A DNA stretch of 35,236 bases from Lachnospiraceae bacterium (GCA_017938315.1 JAGBBV010000002.1:1-35236), one strand, 5' to 3'. Shown: positions 1 to 8,596, numbered from the stretch's first letter. Translations and numbers: made by a program. The notes: a model not told the origin generated them from the letters alone.

Positions 1-678
1 AAGAAAAAAGAAAAAAAGAAAAAAGAAGATATTGAGGATATACCGGGACTTCCTAAGATAAAGCCTAAGAAGGTTTTATCGAAGAGAGGAATGCTTGTGT
101 TAGTTGCGTTTGGCGCTTCCCTCATAGCAGCAATTGTTTTTCTTAGTATTTTTTTGCCTGATTATTCGGAAAAGAAGAAAGCAAGAGAAGCTTTTTACGC
201 CGGTGATTATGAAGAAGCATATATTTTATTGTATGGTAAACGCCTAAATGTAAATGATAAATTGCTTCTTAACAGAGTGGAATCTGTATTGCAAGTTGAT
301 AGGTGTGTTGAAGCATATTATTTATATGACGAAATAGGTGAAAAAGCCAAGGCGCTTGATGCACTTTTCATGGGAATCAGATACTGTGATGAAATGATGG
401 ATATAAATGAATATGGTGCAGAAAAAGAAATAACAGCAGTGTATAATTCCATTTTAGATATTTTGAGCAGGAAGTATGATTTAAGTGAATTAGATGTCTT
501 AGAAATTATTGCATATGACGATGTCAGATATTCTGCTTTCATATATGAAACGGCAGAGGGGGCTGTGTTTGATACAGGTGCGGATGAACAGGAAGTGGAA
601 GAAGTACAAGAAACAAATGACCCCCAGGATATTTTGCCCGGAGAAGAAGATATCATAAGCATGGAGACAGAAAATTAA
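1..678 (+). CDS. Membrane-anchored hypothetical protein, 5' end missing
   Basis: The frame is open from base 1, so the first ATG in view (91) is probably internal and the gene begins before the window. The visible 225 residues start with a very lysine-rich stretch, then a proline-containing linker, one hydrophobic segment encoded at about 91-165 (likely a transmembrane helix), and a soluble part outside or inside the membrane. That part begins with an AREAFYAGDYEEAYILL stretch resembling a single tetratricopeptide-type helical hairpin. The C-terminal 40 residues are strongly acidic. I do not recognise the family and assign no function. It ends 10 bases before hisH, so it may be transcribed with the histidine genes, but nothing in the protein suggests a role in histidine synthesis. 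Confidence 0.7.
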   Translation, partial: KKKEKKKKEDIEDIPGLPKIKPKKVLSKRGMLVLVAFGASLIAAIVFLSIFLPDYSEKKKAREAFYAGDYEEAYILLYGKRLNVNDKLLLNRVESVLQVDRCVEAYYLYDEIGEKAKALDALFMGIRYCDEMMDINEYGAEKEITAVYNSILDILSRKYDLSELDVLEIIAYDDVRYSAFIYETAEGAVFDTGADEQEVEEVQETNDPQDILPGEEDIISMETEN

Positions 679-688
679 GGAGCATAAT

Positions 689-1303
689 ATGATTGCAATT
701 ATTGATTATGATGCCGGAAATATCAGAAGCGTCGAAAAGGCGATTGAGGCATTAGGTGAAGAAGTTATAGTAACAAGAGATAAAGAACAAATATTAAATG
801 CAGACAGAGTAATTTTACCGGGAGTAGGAGCATTCGGGGATGCCATGGAAAAAATCAGAGGATATGGCTTGGAAGATGTGATTAAGGAAGTAATCGCAAA
901 TAAAACTCCATTTCTTGGAATTTGTCTCGGATTACAACTTATGTTTGAAGAAAGTGAAGAATCTGCCGGTGTCAAGGGACTTGGTATATTAAAAGGAAAA
1001 ATTTTAAGAATTCCTGAAACACCCGGACTTAAGATTCCCCATATTGGATGGAATTCCCTGTCCTATCCGAATCAGGGAAAATTATATAAAGGTATACCTG
1101 AGAACTCGTATGTTTATTTTGTTCATTCTTATTATTTAAAAGCAGAAGAAGATGTTGTTGTTGCGGCAACAGAGTATGGAACGGAAATTCATGCATCTGT
1201 AGAGAAAGGTAATGTGTTTGCATGTCAGTTTCACCCTGAGAAGAGTTCAGATGTGGGACTTGCTATTTTAAAGAATTTTATCAGTATAGAGAAAGAGGAC
1301 TAG
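689..1303 (+). CDS. hisH: Imidazole glycerol phosphate synthase, glutaminase subunit HisH
   Basis: Class I glutamine amidotransferase that hydrolyses glutamine and channels ammonia to HisF in the fifth step region of histidine synthesis. The 204 residues are full length for the family. The nucleophile motif GICLGLQ places the catalytic cysteine at residue 79, and QFHPEKS gives the histidine 182 and glutamate 184 of the triad. The oxyanion region PGVGAFG is at 44-50. The ATG is preceded by AAGGAGC at good spacing. hisF starts 4 bases after its stop, as expected for two subunits made in equal amount. The rest of the his operon must lie upstream or elsewhere. Confidence 0.97.
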   Translation: MIAIIDYDAGNIRSVEKAIEALGEEVIVTRDKEQILNADRVILPGVGAFGDAMEKIRGYGLEDVIKEVIANKTPFLGICLGLQLMFEESEESAGVKGLGILKGKILRIPETPGLKIPHIGWNSLSYPNQGKLYKGIPENSYVYFVHSYYLKAEEDVVVAATEYGTEIHASVEKGNVFACQFHPEKSSDVGLAILKNFISIEKED

Positions 1304-1307
1304 AAAC

Positions 1308-2066
1308 GTGCATACAAAAAGAATTATTCCCTGTTTGGATGTCAATAACGGAAGAGTAGTAAAAGGAACAAATTTTGTAAATTTAAGAGATGCAGGTGAT
1401 CCTATTGAAGTAGGAATCGAATATAACAAAGCAGGAGCAGATGAATTAGTTTTTCTGGATATTACAGCTTCTTCTGATGCAAGGGAAATTAAAGCAGAAC
1501 TTGTTCGGAAGGTTGCAGAAACCATATTTATACCGTTTACTGTAGGCGGCGGCATCAGAAGTGTGGAAGATTTTAAAATGATATTAAGAGAAGGCGCTGA
1601 TAAGGTGGCAGTAAACTCCGCTGCAATTATGAATCCTACTTTAATTAGCGAAGCCGCTGAGAAATTCGGAAGTCAGTGTGTGGTAGTAGCCATTGATGCC
1701 AAGCGAAGAGAGGACGGCGGCTGGAATATATTTAAAAACGGTGGCCGTGTGGATATGGGAATTGATGCTGTGGAATGGGCAATGAAGGCAGAAAAATTAG
1801 GCGCCGGAGAAATTTTACTTACCAGTATGGACTGCGATGGAACAAAAGCCGGATATGATATTGAACTGACCAAAATGGTATCTCAAAATGTTTCCATTCC
1901 TGTAATTGCATCAGGGGGTGCCGGAAATGAAGAGCATTTTTATGAAGCACTTTCAGAAGGCGGGGCTGATGCTGCACTGGCGGCATCTTTGTTCCATTAT
2001 AAAGAATTGGAGATTAATAAAGTAAAAAGTTATTTACGGGAGAAAGGCATTTCTGTAAGACTTTAA
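1308..2066 (+). CDS. hisF: Imidazole glycerol phosphate synthase, cyclase subunit HisF
   Basis: TIM-barrel cyclase that combines PRFAR with ammonia from HisH to give imidazole glycerol phosphate and AICAR. Length is 252 residues, standard for the family. The two catalytic aspartates are visible: Asp11 in [14 protein letters not shown] and Asp130 in VVVAIDAKR. The phosphate-binding loops are TVGGGIRS (78-85) and the ASGGAG stretch near residue 200. The start is GTG at 1308, which gives the usual family N-terminus [12 protein letters not shown]; no ATG is better placed. It follows hisH by 4 bases and is the last his gene here. Confidence 0.97.
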   Translation: MHTKRIIPCLDVNNGRVVKGTNFVNLRDAGDPIEVGIEYNKAGADELVFLDITASSDAREIKAELVRKVAETIFIPFTVGGGIRSVEDFKMILREGADKVAVNSAAIMNPTLISEAAEKFGSQCVVVAIDAKRREDGGWNIFKNGGRVDMGIDAVEWAMKAEKLGAGEILLTSMDCDGTKAGYDIELTKMVSQNVSIPVIASGGAGNEEHFYEALSEGGADAALAASLFHYKELEINKVKSYLREKGISVRL

Positions 2067-2082
2067 TGGAAGGTATTATATT

Positions 2083-2760
2083 ATGGCGATGATAACAAAC
2101 GATTGGCTGGATACAATTAAAACTGAATTTTCCAAGTCTTATTATAAAGAACTATATCAGTTTGTGCTAAATGAATATAATACACATGTTGTATATCCAC
2201 CTTCGGAGGATATTTTTAATGCCTTTCATTTAACCCCTTTAAGTGAAGTAAAAGTACTCATTTTGGGTCAGGATCCGTACCACAATGAACATCAGGCTCA
2301 CGGCCTTTGTTTTTCTGTTTTACCGGATCAACCGGAAATTCCCCCTTCTTTACAAAATATATATAAAGAATTGCAGGAAGATTTGGGATGCTATATTCCT
2401 AATAATGGTTACTTAGAAAAATGGGCAAAGCAGGGAGTGCTTATGTTAAATACTGTTTTGACAGTAAGGGCACATCAGGCAAATTCCCATCAGGGAAAAG
2501 GATGGGAACAGTTTACGAATGCGATTATCAGTGCAGTGAATGCCCAGGATAGACCAATTGTCTACTTGCTGTGGGGAAGACCTGCACAAAGTAAAATCCC
2601 CATGCTTACTAATCCAAAGCATTTGATACTAAAAGCACCTCATCCAAGTCCGTTATCGGCATATAGGGGGTTCTTCGGTTGTAAACATTTTAGCCAAACC
2701 AATGATTTTTTGCAAAAAAACGGAATAGCACCAATTGATTGGCAGATTGAAAATTTATAA
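2083..2760 (+). CDS. ung: Uracil-DNA glycosylase, family 1
   Basis: Removes uracil from DNA to start base excision repair in the cytoplasm. The 225 residues carry the family-1 signature LGQDPYH with the catalytic Asp64, and the C-terminal HPSPLSAYRGFFG loop with the catalytic His187 and the leucine-loop region that pushes into the minor groove. The start at 2083 has a GGAAGG upstream; an ATG two codons later is an alternative. It sits 16 bases after hisF and may be read through from that operon, though the functions are unrelated. A long hairpin followed by a T run downstream (2792-2857) may end its transcript. Confidence 0.97.
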   Translation: MAMITNDWLDTIKTEFSKSYYKELYQFVLNEYNTHVVYPPSEDIFNAFHLTPLSEVKVLILGQDPYHNEHQAHGLCFSVLPDQPEIPPSLQNIYKELQEDLGCYIPNNGYLEKWAKQGVLMLNTVLTVRAHQANSHQGKGWEQFTNAIISAVNAQDRPIVYLLWGRPAQSKIPMLTNPKHLILKAPHPSPLSAYRGFFGCKHFSQTNDFLQKNGIAPIDWQIENL

Positions 2761-2785
2761 ATACCAATGAATTTATAAAATAATG

Positions 2786-2814
2786 TTGACAAAGTGTTAT
2801 GTTTTTATTATAGT
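2786..2814 (+). promoter_or_regulatory. Promoter of the trmB-type regulator and lysA
   Basis: TTGACA (2786-2791), a 17-base spacer and TATAGT (2809-2814), so six of six and five of six matches to the vegetative sigma consensus. Transcription would start near 2821, giving a leader of about 60 bases before the regulator's ATG. The promoter core lies inside the left arm of the hairpin described at 2792-2857. Confidence 0.7.
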
Positions 2815-2857
2815 GTTCCTATAAAGAACTACTATATACAACATGACACTTTTTTTG
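2792..2857 (+). terminator. Long imperfect hairpin with T run: ung terminator and/or operator
   Basis: The left arm 2792-2818 pairs with 2826-2851 through about 12 outer base pairs, an AT-rich middle with small bulges, and four inner pairs; the loop is about seven bases. The right arm runs into seven consecutive T residues. In a transcript coming from ung this is a plausible rho-independent terminator. As DNA it is a large dyad covering the -10 box and start of the next promoter, so it could also be the operator of the TrmB-type regulator. The sequence does not decide between the two. Confidence 0.5.
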
Positions 2858-2879
2858 TTAAAAAAGCTATGGGGACGTA

Positions 2880-3602
2880 ATGGACGATAATTTAATTCTA
2901 GAAAAACTAAATATGTTTGGAATGACCAGACAGGAAGCAACTATCTATTTATGCCTGTTTCAAAATGGAGAATTGACAGGATATGAAGTTGCTAAGCAAA
3001 CAGGTATTTCCAGATCTAATGTATATAGTGGACTTTCCGCACTTGCAGAGATGGGAGCGGCTTATGTTGCAGAGGGAAGCACCAGTAAATATGTTGCAGT
3101 ACCTATAAAAGAATTTTGTACAAATAAAATCCGCAGTCTCAATAAAGAAAAAGAGTATTTAATTCAGAATATTCCTGATATGAAAGAACGGGAAATAGGG
3201 TATATAACTATTTCAGGGAGTAAAAACATAGAAGATAAGATAATAAATATGATTAAAGAAGCGCAGCTTCGAATTTATTTATCCGCATCTGTTTCTAAAA
3301 TTAATGAATTAGAAAATGAATTACTTGAAGTAATAGAAAAAGGATATAAATTGGTACTCATCACAGATGGTGAAATAAGAAATGCTGCAATAAGAAATGA
3401 AAGTATATATTATCAGGGAAATAAGAAAGAAAATAGCGTCAGATTAATTATTGACTCAAAATATGCACTTACCGGAGAACTAAGTGGAAGAAAAGATGAC
3501 ACTTGCCTATACACAGGACAGGAGAATTTTATAAAAATATTTAAAGATGCACTTAGAAATGAGATGCAATTGATTGAACTTACGAAGGGAGAACTAAAAT
3601 GA
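2880..3602 (+). CDS. TrmB-family transcriptional regulator
   Basis: DNA-binding regulator of 240 residues. Residues about 10-75 form the TrmB-type winged helix-turn-helix: MFGMTRQEATIYLCL, then ELTGYEVAKQTGISRSNVY as the recognition helix region, then a wing around SKYVAV. The rest resembles the TrmB C-terminal phospholipase D-like effector domain, starting near ITISGSKNIEDKI. TrmB proteins are best known as sugar-sensing regulators, but the neighbour here is lysA: its stop codon overlaps the lysA start as ATGA, so the two are translationally coupled. That arrangement suggests regulation of lysine or DAP supply. This is inference; the effector cannot be read from the sequence. The start at 2880 is preceded by GGGGACG. 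Confidence 0.85.
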   Translation: MDDNLILEKLNMFGMTRQEATIYLCLFQNGELTGYEVAKQTGISRSNVYSGLSALAEMGAAYVAEGSTSKYVAVPIKEFCTNKIRSLNKEKEYLIQNIPDMKEREIGYITISGSKNIEDKIINMIKEAQLRIYLSASVSKINELENELLEVIEKGYKLVLITDGEIRNAAIRNESIYYQGNKKENSVRLIIDSKYALTGELSGRKDDTCLYTGQENFIKIFKDALRNEMQLIELTKGELK

Positions 3603-4870
3603 ATAAAGTACCATTTGTAACCAAGGAAAAAGTGGAAGAAATTGTGACGAAATTTCCAACACCGTTTCATATTTATGATGAAAAAGGCATTAGGGAAAAT
3701 GCAAAGGCAGTGAAAGAAGCATTTGCATGGAATCCCGGGTTTAAAGAATATTTTGCTGTAAAGGCTAACCCGAATCCTTGTCTAATTAAAATATTAAATG
3801 AATATGGATGTGGATGTGACTGCTCATCCATGGCTGAACTTACACTTAGTAAGGCGATGGGAATTACCGGAAGCGATATTATGTTTTCCTCTAATGATAC
3901 CCCTGCTGAGGAATATGCATATGCAGCGAAACTTGGTGCCATTATTAACTTAGATGATATTACGCATATTGACTTTGTTGAGAACATTCTCGGAAAATTG
4001 CCGGAGACTATGAGTTGTAGATTTAATCCCGGTGGAATTTTTCAAATGAGTAACGGAATTATGGATAATCCGGGAGATTCAAAATACGGATTTACTACAG
4101 AGCAGATGTTTGAGGGATACCGTATTCTAAAAGAAAAAGGAGTAAAGAACTTCGGTATTCATGCATTTCTTGCAAGCAACACAGTTACGAATGAATATTA
4201 TCCAATGCTCGCAAAGCAGCTGTTTGAGTTGGCAGTCAAACTGGAGAAAGAAACCGGAGCCGATATTAAGTTTATTAATCTTTCCGGTGGTGTGGGCATT
4301 CCCTACAGACCTGAACAGAAAAAAAATGACATCCTAATGATAGGCGAAGGTGTTCGTAAAGTATATGAAGAAATTTTAGTACCGGCAGGAATGGGAGACA
4401 TTGCAATCTACACAGAAATGGGACGTTTTATGATGGGACCGTATGGTCAGCTTGTGACAAAAGCGATTCATGAAAAACACACGCATAAAGAATACATCGG
4501 TGTGGATGCCTGTGCGGTAAATCTCATGAGACCTGCCATGTATGGTGCATATCATCATATTACGGTTCTTGGAAAAGAAGAAGCACCTTGCGATTATATG
4601 TATGATGTGACGGGATCACTTTGTGAAAATAATGATAAGTTTGCAATCGACAGAATGTTACCTAAGATTGAAAAAGGAGATTACCTGGTAATCCACGATA
4701 CCGGTGCCCATGGTTATGCAATGGGATATAATTATAATGGTAAGTTGAAATCAGCAGAACTTCTTTTAAAGGAAGATGGAAGCGTTGAATTAATCAGAAG
4801 AGCAGAAAGATTAAGTGATTATTTTGCGACACTTGATTGTCTTCCTGTGTATCAGGAATTTGAATTTTAG
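3599..4870 (+). CDS. lysA: Diaminopimelate decarboxylase
   Basis: PLP-dependent fold-III decarboxylase converting meso-diaminopimelate to L-lysine, the last step of the pathway. Length 423 residues. The PLP lysine is Lys55 in YFAVKANPNP; the phosphate-binding glycine loop is NLSGGVGIPY; the C-terminal half has TGSLCENNDKF (substrate-side cysteine region) and HDTGAHGYAMGYNYNG, the usual tail of the family. Carboxynorspermidine decarboxylase is a relative, but ddh two genes on supports the lysine role. It starts inside the regulator's stop codon (ATGA). A tRNA promoter begins three bases after its stop, with no terminator between. Confidence 0.9.
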   Translation: MNKVPFVTKEKVEEIVTKFPTPFHIYDEKGIRENAKAVKEAFAWNPGFKEYFAVKANPNPCLIKILNEYGCGCDCSSMAELTLSKAMGITGSDIMFSSNDTPAEEYAYAAKLGAIINLDDITHIDFVENILGKLPETMSCRFNPGGIFQMSNGIMDNPGDSKYGFTTEQMFEGYRILKEKGVKNFGIHAFLASNTVTNEYYPMLAKQLFELAVKLEKETGADIKFINLSGGVGIPYRPEQKKNDILMIGEGVRKVYEEILVPAGMGDIAIYTEMGRFMMGPYGQLVTKAIHEKHTHKEYIGVDACAVNLMRPAMYGAYHHITVLGKEEAPCDYMYDVTGSLCENNDKFAIDRMLPKIEKGDYLVIHDTGAHGYAMGYNYNGKLKSAELLLKEDGSVELIRRAERLSDYFATLDCLPVYQEFEF

Positions 4871-4873
4871 GTC

Positions 4874-4902
4874 TTGTCAATAATGGCCGGATATGCTATT
4901 AT
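4874..4902 (+). promoter_or_regulatory. Promoter of tRNA-Leu
   Basis: TTGTCA (4874-4879), 17 bases, then TATTAT (4897-4902). A second -10-like TATAAT overlaps at 4900-4905 but would need a 20-base spacer. The start would fall near 4909-4912, about 37 bases before the mature tRNA. Confidence 0.55.
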
Positions 4903-4947
4903 AATATTCGGCTGTTAAAGCACATTAGTGCTAACAGAGGAGCAAAA

Positions 4948-5030
4948 GCCGGCGTGTCGGAATGGCAGACGAGGCAGACTCAAAATCTGTTGTGGGCAAC
5001 CACGTGTGGGTTCAAGTCCCACCGCCGGCA
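4948..5030 (+). tRNA. tRNA-Leu (anticodon CAA)
   Basis: The acceptor stem GCCGGCG (4948-4954) pairs with CGCCGGC (5023-5029), with discriminator A at 5030. The anticodon arm is GCAGA / TCTGT with loop CTCAAAA, so the anticodon CAA is at 4981-4983 and reads UUG leucine codons. The long variable arm GTGG-GCAA-CCAC marks a class II tRNA, and the T arm is GTGGG-TTCAAGT-CCCAC. The total of 83 bases fits leucine. No CCA is encoded, so the end is added after transcription. It lies between lysA and ddh, on the same strand. Confidence 0.96.
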
Positions 5031-5032
5031 GT

Positions 5033-5077
5033 AAAAGACCTAACAAATCAATGGTTTGTCAGGTCTTTTTTGTTTTT
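5033..5077 (+). terminator. Rho-independent terminator after tRNA-Leu
   Basis: AAAAGACCTAACAAAT pairs with GTTTGTCAGGTCTTTT with one mismatch and a short loop near 5049-5053, and runs into T-rich sequence to 5077. It ends the tRNA transcript just before ddh. No clear promoter follows it, so ddh may depend on read-through. Confidence 0.85.
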
Positions 5078-5105
5078 ATTTTAGTAGAATGAGAGGAGAA
5101 TGAAA

Positions 5106-6089
5106 ATGATAAGAGTCGGAATTTTAGGTTACGGCAATTTAGGAAAAGGAATTGAAAGTGCAATTACACAGAATCCAGACATGGAACTTAAGGCAGTGTT
5201 TACCAGAAGAGCGCCTGAAAGTGTAACCATCAGAACAGCGGATGTTCCTGTGTATCACACAGATAAATTATTAGAAATGAAAGAAGAAATTGATGTGCTT
5301 GTGCTTTGCGGTGGAAGTGCTACGGATTTGCCTGAGCAGACACCTGCATATGCAAAATATTTTAATGTAGTTGACAGTTTTGATACCCATGCAAGAATCC
5401 CGGAGCATTTTGATAATGTTGATAAAGTTGCGAAAGAAAGCGGTAAGACAGCAATTATTTCCGTTGGCTGGGATCCCGGTATGTTTTCACTGAATCGTCT
5501 TTATGCCAATGCCATTTTACCGGAAGGAAAAGATTATACCTTCTGGGGAAAAGGGGTAAGCCAGGGACATTCTGATGCCATAAGAAGAGTAGAGGGGGTA
5601 AAGAACGGAAAACAATATACCATTCCCGTAGAGGCAGCATTAGATGCCGTAAGAAAGGGTGAAAATCCGGAATTGTCCACAAGAGAAAAGCATACAAGAG
5701 AATGTTTTGTTGTGGCGCAGGAAGGTGCTGATAAAGAAAAAATAGAAGCAGAAATTAAAAATATGCCTAACTATTTTGCAGATTATGATACTACGGTACA
5801 TTTTATTTCTGAGGAGGAGCTGCAGAGAGATCATAGCGGAATTCCTCATGGAGGATTTGTACTCCGAAGCGGTGTTACCGGTATGAATAAAGAACACAAG
5901 CACTTAATTGAGTACAGCCTGAAACTGGATTCCAATCCGGAGTTTACGGCGTCTGTAATTACAGCATATGTAAGAGCTGCATACAGGATGAACAAGGAAG
6001 GAATGTCCGGATGTAAGACTGTGTTTGACATTCCGCCGGCATATCTTTCCATGCAGTCAGGAGAGGAGTTAAGAAAACATTTATTATAA
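5106..6089 (+). CDS. ddh: meso-Diaminopimelate dehydrogenase
   Basis: NADPH-dependent enzyme that makes meso-DAP directly from tetrahydrodipicolinate and ammonia, bypassing the succinylase or acetylase branches. The product feeds peptidoglycan and, through LysA, lysine. The N-terminal Rossmann motif is GILGYGNLGKG, followed by FTRRAPES, which fits NADPH preference; SVGWDPGMFSLNR and FWGKGVSQGHSDAIRR are family hallmarks for DAP binding. I chose the ATG at 5106 (327 residues) over the one at 5100: AGGAG at 5094-5098 is seven bases from 5106 but one base from 5100, and family members start as MIRVGI. With lysA 240 bases upstream, this is a small lysine/DAP cluster interrupted by a tRNA gene. 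Confidence 0.95.
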   Translation: MIRVGILGYGNLGKGIESAITQNPDMELKAVFTRRAPESVTIRTADVPVYHTDKLLEMKEEIDVLVLCGGSATDLPEQTPAYAKYFNVVDSFDTHARIPEHFDNVDKVAKESGKTAIISVGWDPGMFSLNRLYANAILPEGKDYTFWGKGVSQGHSDAIRRVEGVKNGKQYTIPVEAALDAVRKGENPELSTREKHTRECFVVAQEGADKEKIEAEIKNMPNYFADYDTTVHFISEEELQRDHSGIPHGGFVLRSGVTGMNKEHKHLIEYSLKLDSNPEFTASVITAYVRAAYRMNKEGMSGCKTVFDIPPAYLSMQSGEELRKHLL

Positions 6090-6115
6090 ATAGCGTAAAG
6101 ATAAGGAGGGGTTAG

Positions 6116-7729
6116 GTGAAAGTATATCGCGGTATAAGCGTCTCGAAGGGAATTGCAATAGGGAAAGTATATTGTTATACACAGAAACTGTATAAAGTAG
6201 AAAAAAGAGCAGTGATTGATATCGCGGGAGAACTGGAACGCTTAGAGGAGGCACTTCTGATTGCAAAGGCGCAACTTGCTGATTTATATGAAGAATCATT
6301 AAACAGTGTAGGAGAGGTACATGCGCTGATCTTTGATATTCATAAAATGATGCTGGAAGATGATGACTTTCTGGATACAATCAAGAAAGGAATTGTAAGC
6401 GGATATAATGCAGAATATGCTGTGTATGAAGCCGGAAATACACATGAAAAAATTTTCCTTAGAATGGAAGATGAATACATGAGAGCCAGAGCTATTGATG
6501 TCAAAGACATAACAGGAAGGCTTCTTCGCATCTTGAAAGGTATTTCAGAAACAGAAATAATAACCGATGAACCTGTCATTATTTTTGCTGATGAATTATC
6601 CCCAAGCGAAACCGTCAAAATGGATAAAAGTAAGGTGCTTGCATTGGTAACATCTAAAGGTGCAATTAATTCTCACGCGGCTATTTTAGCCAGAAGCATG
6701 AACATCCCAGCGGTTGTATGTGAAGGGATAAACATAACAGATAACTTTCGTGGCAAAGAGGTGATAGTAGACGGATATAGTGGTGAGGTACTTATAGAGC
6801 CGGATAAAGAATCTGTACTAACTGCCATTAAAAAAAGAGAAAACGAAGAAACAGAAATTAGTTCCCTGCGTTTGCTGAAAGGAAAGGAAAACATAACTTG
6901 TGACGGCAAAAAAATAGATATTTATGCAAATATTGCAAGCGTCCAGGAAGTAAATGCAGCACTTGAAGCAGATGCCGGCGGAATCGGGCTTTTCAGAAGT
7001 GAATTCCTCTACTTGAGCAGAACAGATTTTCCTACGGAGGAAGAACAATTTCACTGTTATAAAGACGTGGCCACAAAGATGCAAGATAAAAAAGTGATTA
7101 TCAGGACATTGGATATTGGAGCGGACAAGAAGGCAGAATGTCTGAAAATGAAACCGGAAGATAATCCTGCATTAGGATATCGAGCTATCCGGATTTGCTT
7201 AGACAAACCGGAGATTTTGATTACACAGCTGCGTGCTATTTATAGGGCATCTGCTTACGGGAATATAGCGGTGATGTTTCCGATGATTGTTTCTCTTGAA
7301 GAAATCAGTCGGATAAAGGAGTTGATTCAATATGTAAAAGATGCACTTTTAAAAGAAGAATATAAAGTGGGTAATGTGGAAGTTGGAATCATGATAGAAA
7401 CACCTGCGGCAGCATTGATATCAGAGGAACTTGCAAAAGAGGTGGATTTTTTTAGTATCGGAACAAATGATTTAATACAGTACACACTGGCAATAGACCG
7501 TCAAAATGAAAAAATGCAACATTATTTTGAAACACTTCATCCGGCGGTACTAAAGCTGATTAGTATGACAGTAATAAATGCTCATAAACAAGGAATCCGT
7601 GTGGGAATATGCGGAGAACTTGCAGCAGATACAACACTTACAAAAACCTTCCTCGATATGAATGTGGATGAACTGAGTGTATCTCCGGCAGAAGTGCTAA
7701 AACTTAGAAGGATGGTTAGAAGTTTATAA
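6116..7729 (+). CDS. ptsI: PTS enzyme I (phosphoenolpyruvate-protein phosphotransferase)
   Basis: Takes phosphate from phosphoenolpyruvate and passes it to HPr for the sugar phosphotransferase system. The 537 residues are slightly shorter than the common 570. Order: N-terminal HPr-binding helical part (about 1-140), swivelling domain with active His187 in GAINSHAAILAR, and the C-terminal PEP-binding barrel with GIGLFRSEF (Arg294), GIMIETPAA, GTNDLIQY and the proton-donor Cys499 in GICGELA. The start is GTG at 6116, after AGGAGGGG. No ptsH lies beside it, so HPr must be encoded elsewhere. nagB follows but has its own promoter. Confidence 0.94.
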   Translation: MKVYRGISVSKGIAIGKVYCYTQKLYKVEKRAVIDIAGELERLEEALLIAKAQLADLYEESLNSVGEVHALIFDIHKMMLEDDDFLDTIKKGIVSGYNAEYAVYEAGNTHEKIFLRMEDEYMRARAIDVKDITGRLLRILKGISETEIITDEPVIIFADELSPSETVKMDKSKVLALVTSKGAINSHAAILARSMNIPAVVCEGINITDNFRGKEVIVDGYSGEVLIEPDKESVLTAIKKRENEETEISSLRLLKGKENITCDGKKIDIYANIASVQEVNAALEADAGGIGLFRSEFLYLSRTDFPTEEEQFHCYKDVATKMQDKKVIIRTLDIGADKKAECLKMKPEDNPALGYRAIRICLDKPEILITQLRAIYRASAYGNIAVMFPMIVSLEEISRIKELIQYVKDALLKEEYKVGNVEVGIMIETPAAALISEELAKEVDFFSIGTNDLIQYTLAIDRQNEKMQHYFETLHPAVLKLISMTVINAHKQGIRVGICGELAADTTLTKTFLDMNVDELSVSPAEVLKLRRMVRSL

Positions 7730-7742
7730 TATTAGACTATAT

Positions 7743-7771
7743 TGCAGATAAATTTAAAAAAATGTTATAAT
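7743..7771 (+). promoter_or_regulatory. Promoter of nagB
   Basis: TTGCAG (7743-7748), 17 bases, then TATAAT (7766-7771) preceded by TG at 7763-7764, an extended -10 element. Transcription would start near 7778 and give an 85-base leader. Confidence 0.7.
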
Positions 7772-7810
7772 ACATGTTGGAAGAAGTATATGATACATAC
7801 AAAAGTAATC

Positions 7811-7837
7811 TTTCAAAGGCCAATAGGCTTTTTGAAA
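7811..7837 (+). other. Hairpin in the nagB leader
   Basis: TTTCAAAGGCC pairs with GGCTTTTTGAAA around an AATA loop, giving about eleven pairs including one G-U and one bulged T. It is followed by A residues, not T, so it is not a terminator for this strand. It ends about 13 bases before the AAAGGAG ribosome binding site. It may protect the messenger or bind a regulator; the sequence alone does not say. Confidence 0.45.
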
Positions 7838-7862
7838 AATATAGATTAAAGGAGATCAAGAG

Positions 7863-8588
7863 ATGAGAATAATCAAAGCAAAGGATTATGAAGACATGAG
7901 CAGAAAAGCTGCGAATATTATTGCAGCACAGATGATTACGAAGCCGGATTGTGTACTTGGACTGGCAACAGGTTCCACACCTATCGGAACCTATGCACAT
8001 CTTGTGGAAGCATACAAAAACGGAGATTTGGACTTTTCTACAGTTACCTCTGTAAATCTGGATGAATATAAGGGAATTACAAGAGATAATGATCAGAGCT
8101 ATTACTATTTTATGAATGACAACTTGTTTAGCAAAGTAAATATCAATAAAGAGCGCACTTTTTTACCGGATGGCATGGAAGCAGACAGCAAAAAAGCGTG
8201 TGAAGAATACGATAAGATTATTGAACAGGTGGGCGGACAGGATTTACAGCTGTTAGGACTGGGTCATAACGGACATATCGGGTTTAATGAACCAAGTGAT
8301 GTGTTTAAGGCAGGAACCCATTGCGTAGACCTTACAGAGTCAACTATCAAAGCTAACCAACGATTCTTTGCAAGCTATGATGATGTGCCAAAACAGGCAT
8401 ACACCATGGGAATTAAAACAATTATGTCAGCAAAGAAAATTTTAGTGGTAGTAAGCGGAGCTGATAAGGCTGCTATCTTAAAAGAGGTGGTAGAAGGTCC
8501 TATTACACCCAAAGTGCAGGCATCCATTTTACAGCTTCATCCCGATGTTACAATTGTGGCTGACGAAGAGGCATTATCTATGTTATAA
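7863..8588 (+). CDS. nagB: Glucosamine-6-phosphate deaminase
   Basis: Converts glucosamine 6-phosphate to fructose 6-phosphate and ammonia, the entry of amino sugars into glycolysis. Length 241 residues. Visible motifs: GLATGSTPIGTY phosphate loop (33-44), SVNLDEYKG with catalytic Asp67, and LGHNGHIGFNEP with His138, which acts in ring opening. The Asn before GH replaces the aspartate of the E. coli enzyme, a common form in Firmicutes. Short length without the E. coli allosteric C-terminus also fits the Gram-positive type. It has its own promoter and terminator and stands as a single-gene unit; there is no nagA beside it. Confidence 0.96.
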   Translation: MRIIKAKDYEDMSRKAANIIAAQMITKPDCVLGLATGSTPIGTYAHLVEAYKNGDLDFSTVTSVNLDEYKGITRDNDQSYYYFMNDNLFSKVNINKERTFLPDGMEADSKKACEEYDKIIEQVGGQDLQLLGLGHNGHIGFNEPSDVFKAGTHCVDLTESTIKANQRFFASYDDVPKQAYTMGIKTIMSAKKILVVVSGADKAAILKEVVEGPITPKVQASILQLHPDVTIVADEEALSML

Positions 8589-8596
8589 GGCAGTGG

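Noticed and set aside
2761-2879. Lysine riboswitch before the regulator-lysA pair
   Set aside because: The gap is only 119 bases and shows one long hairpin and a promoter; the multi-stem lysine riboswitch needs more length and is not visible.
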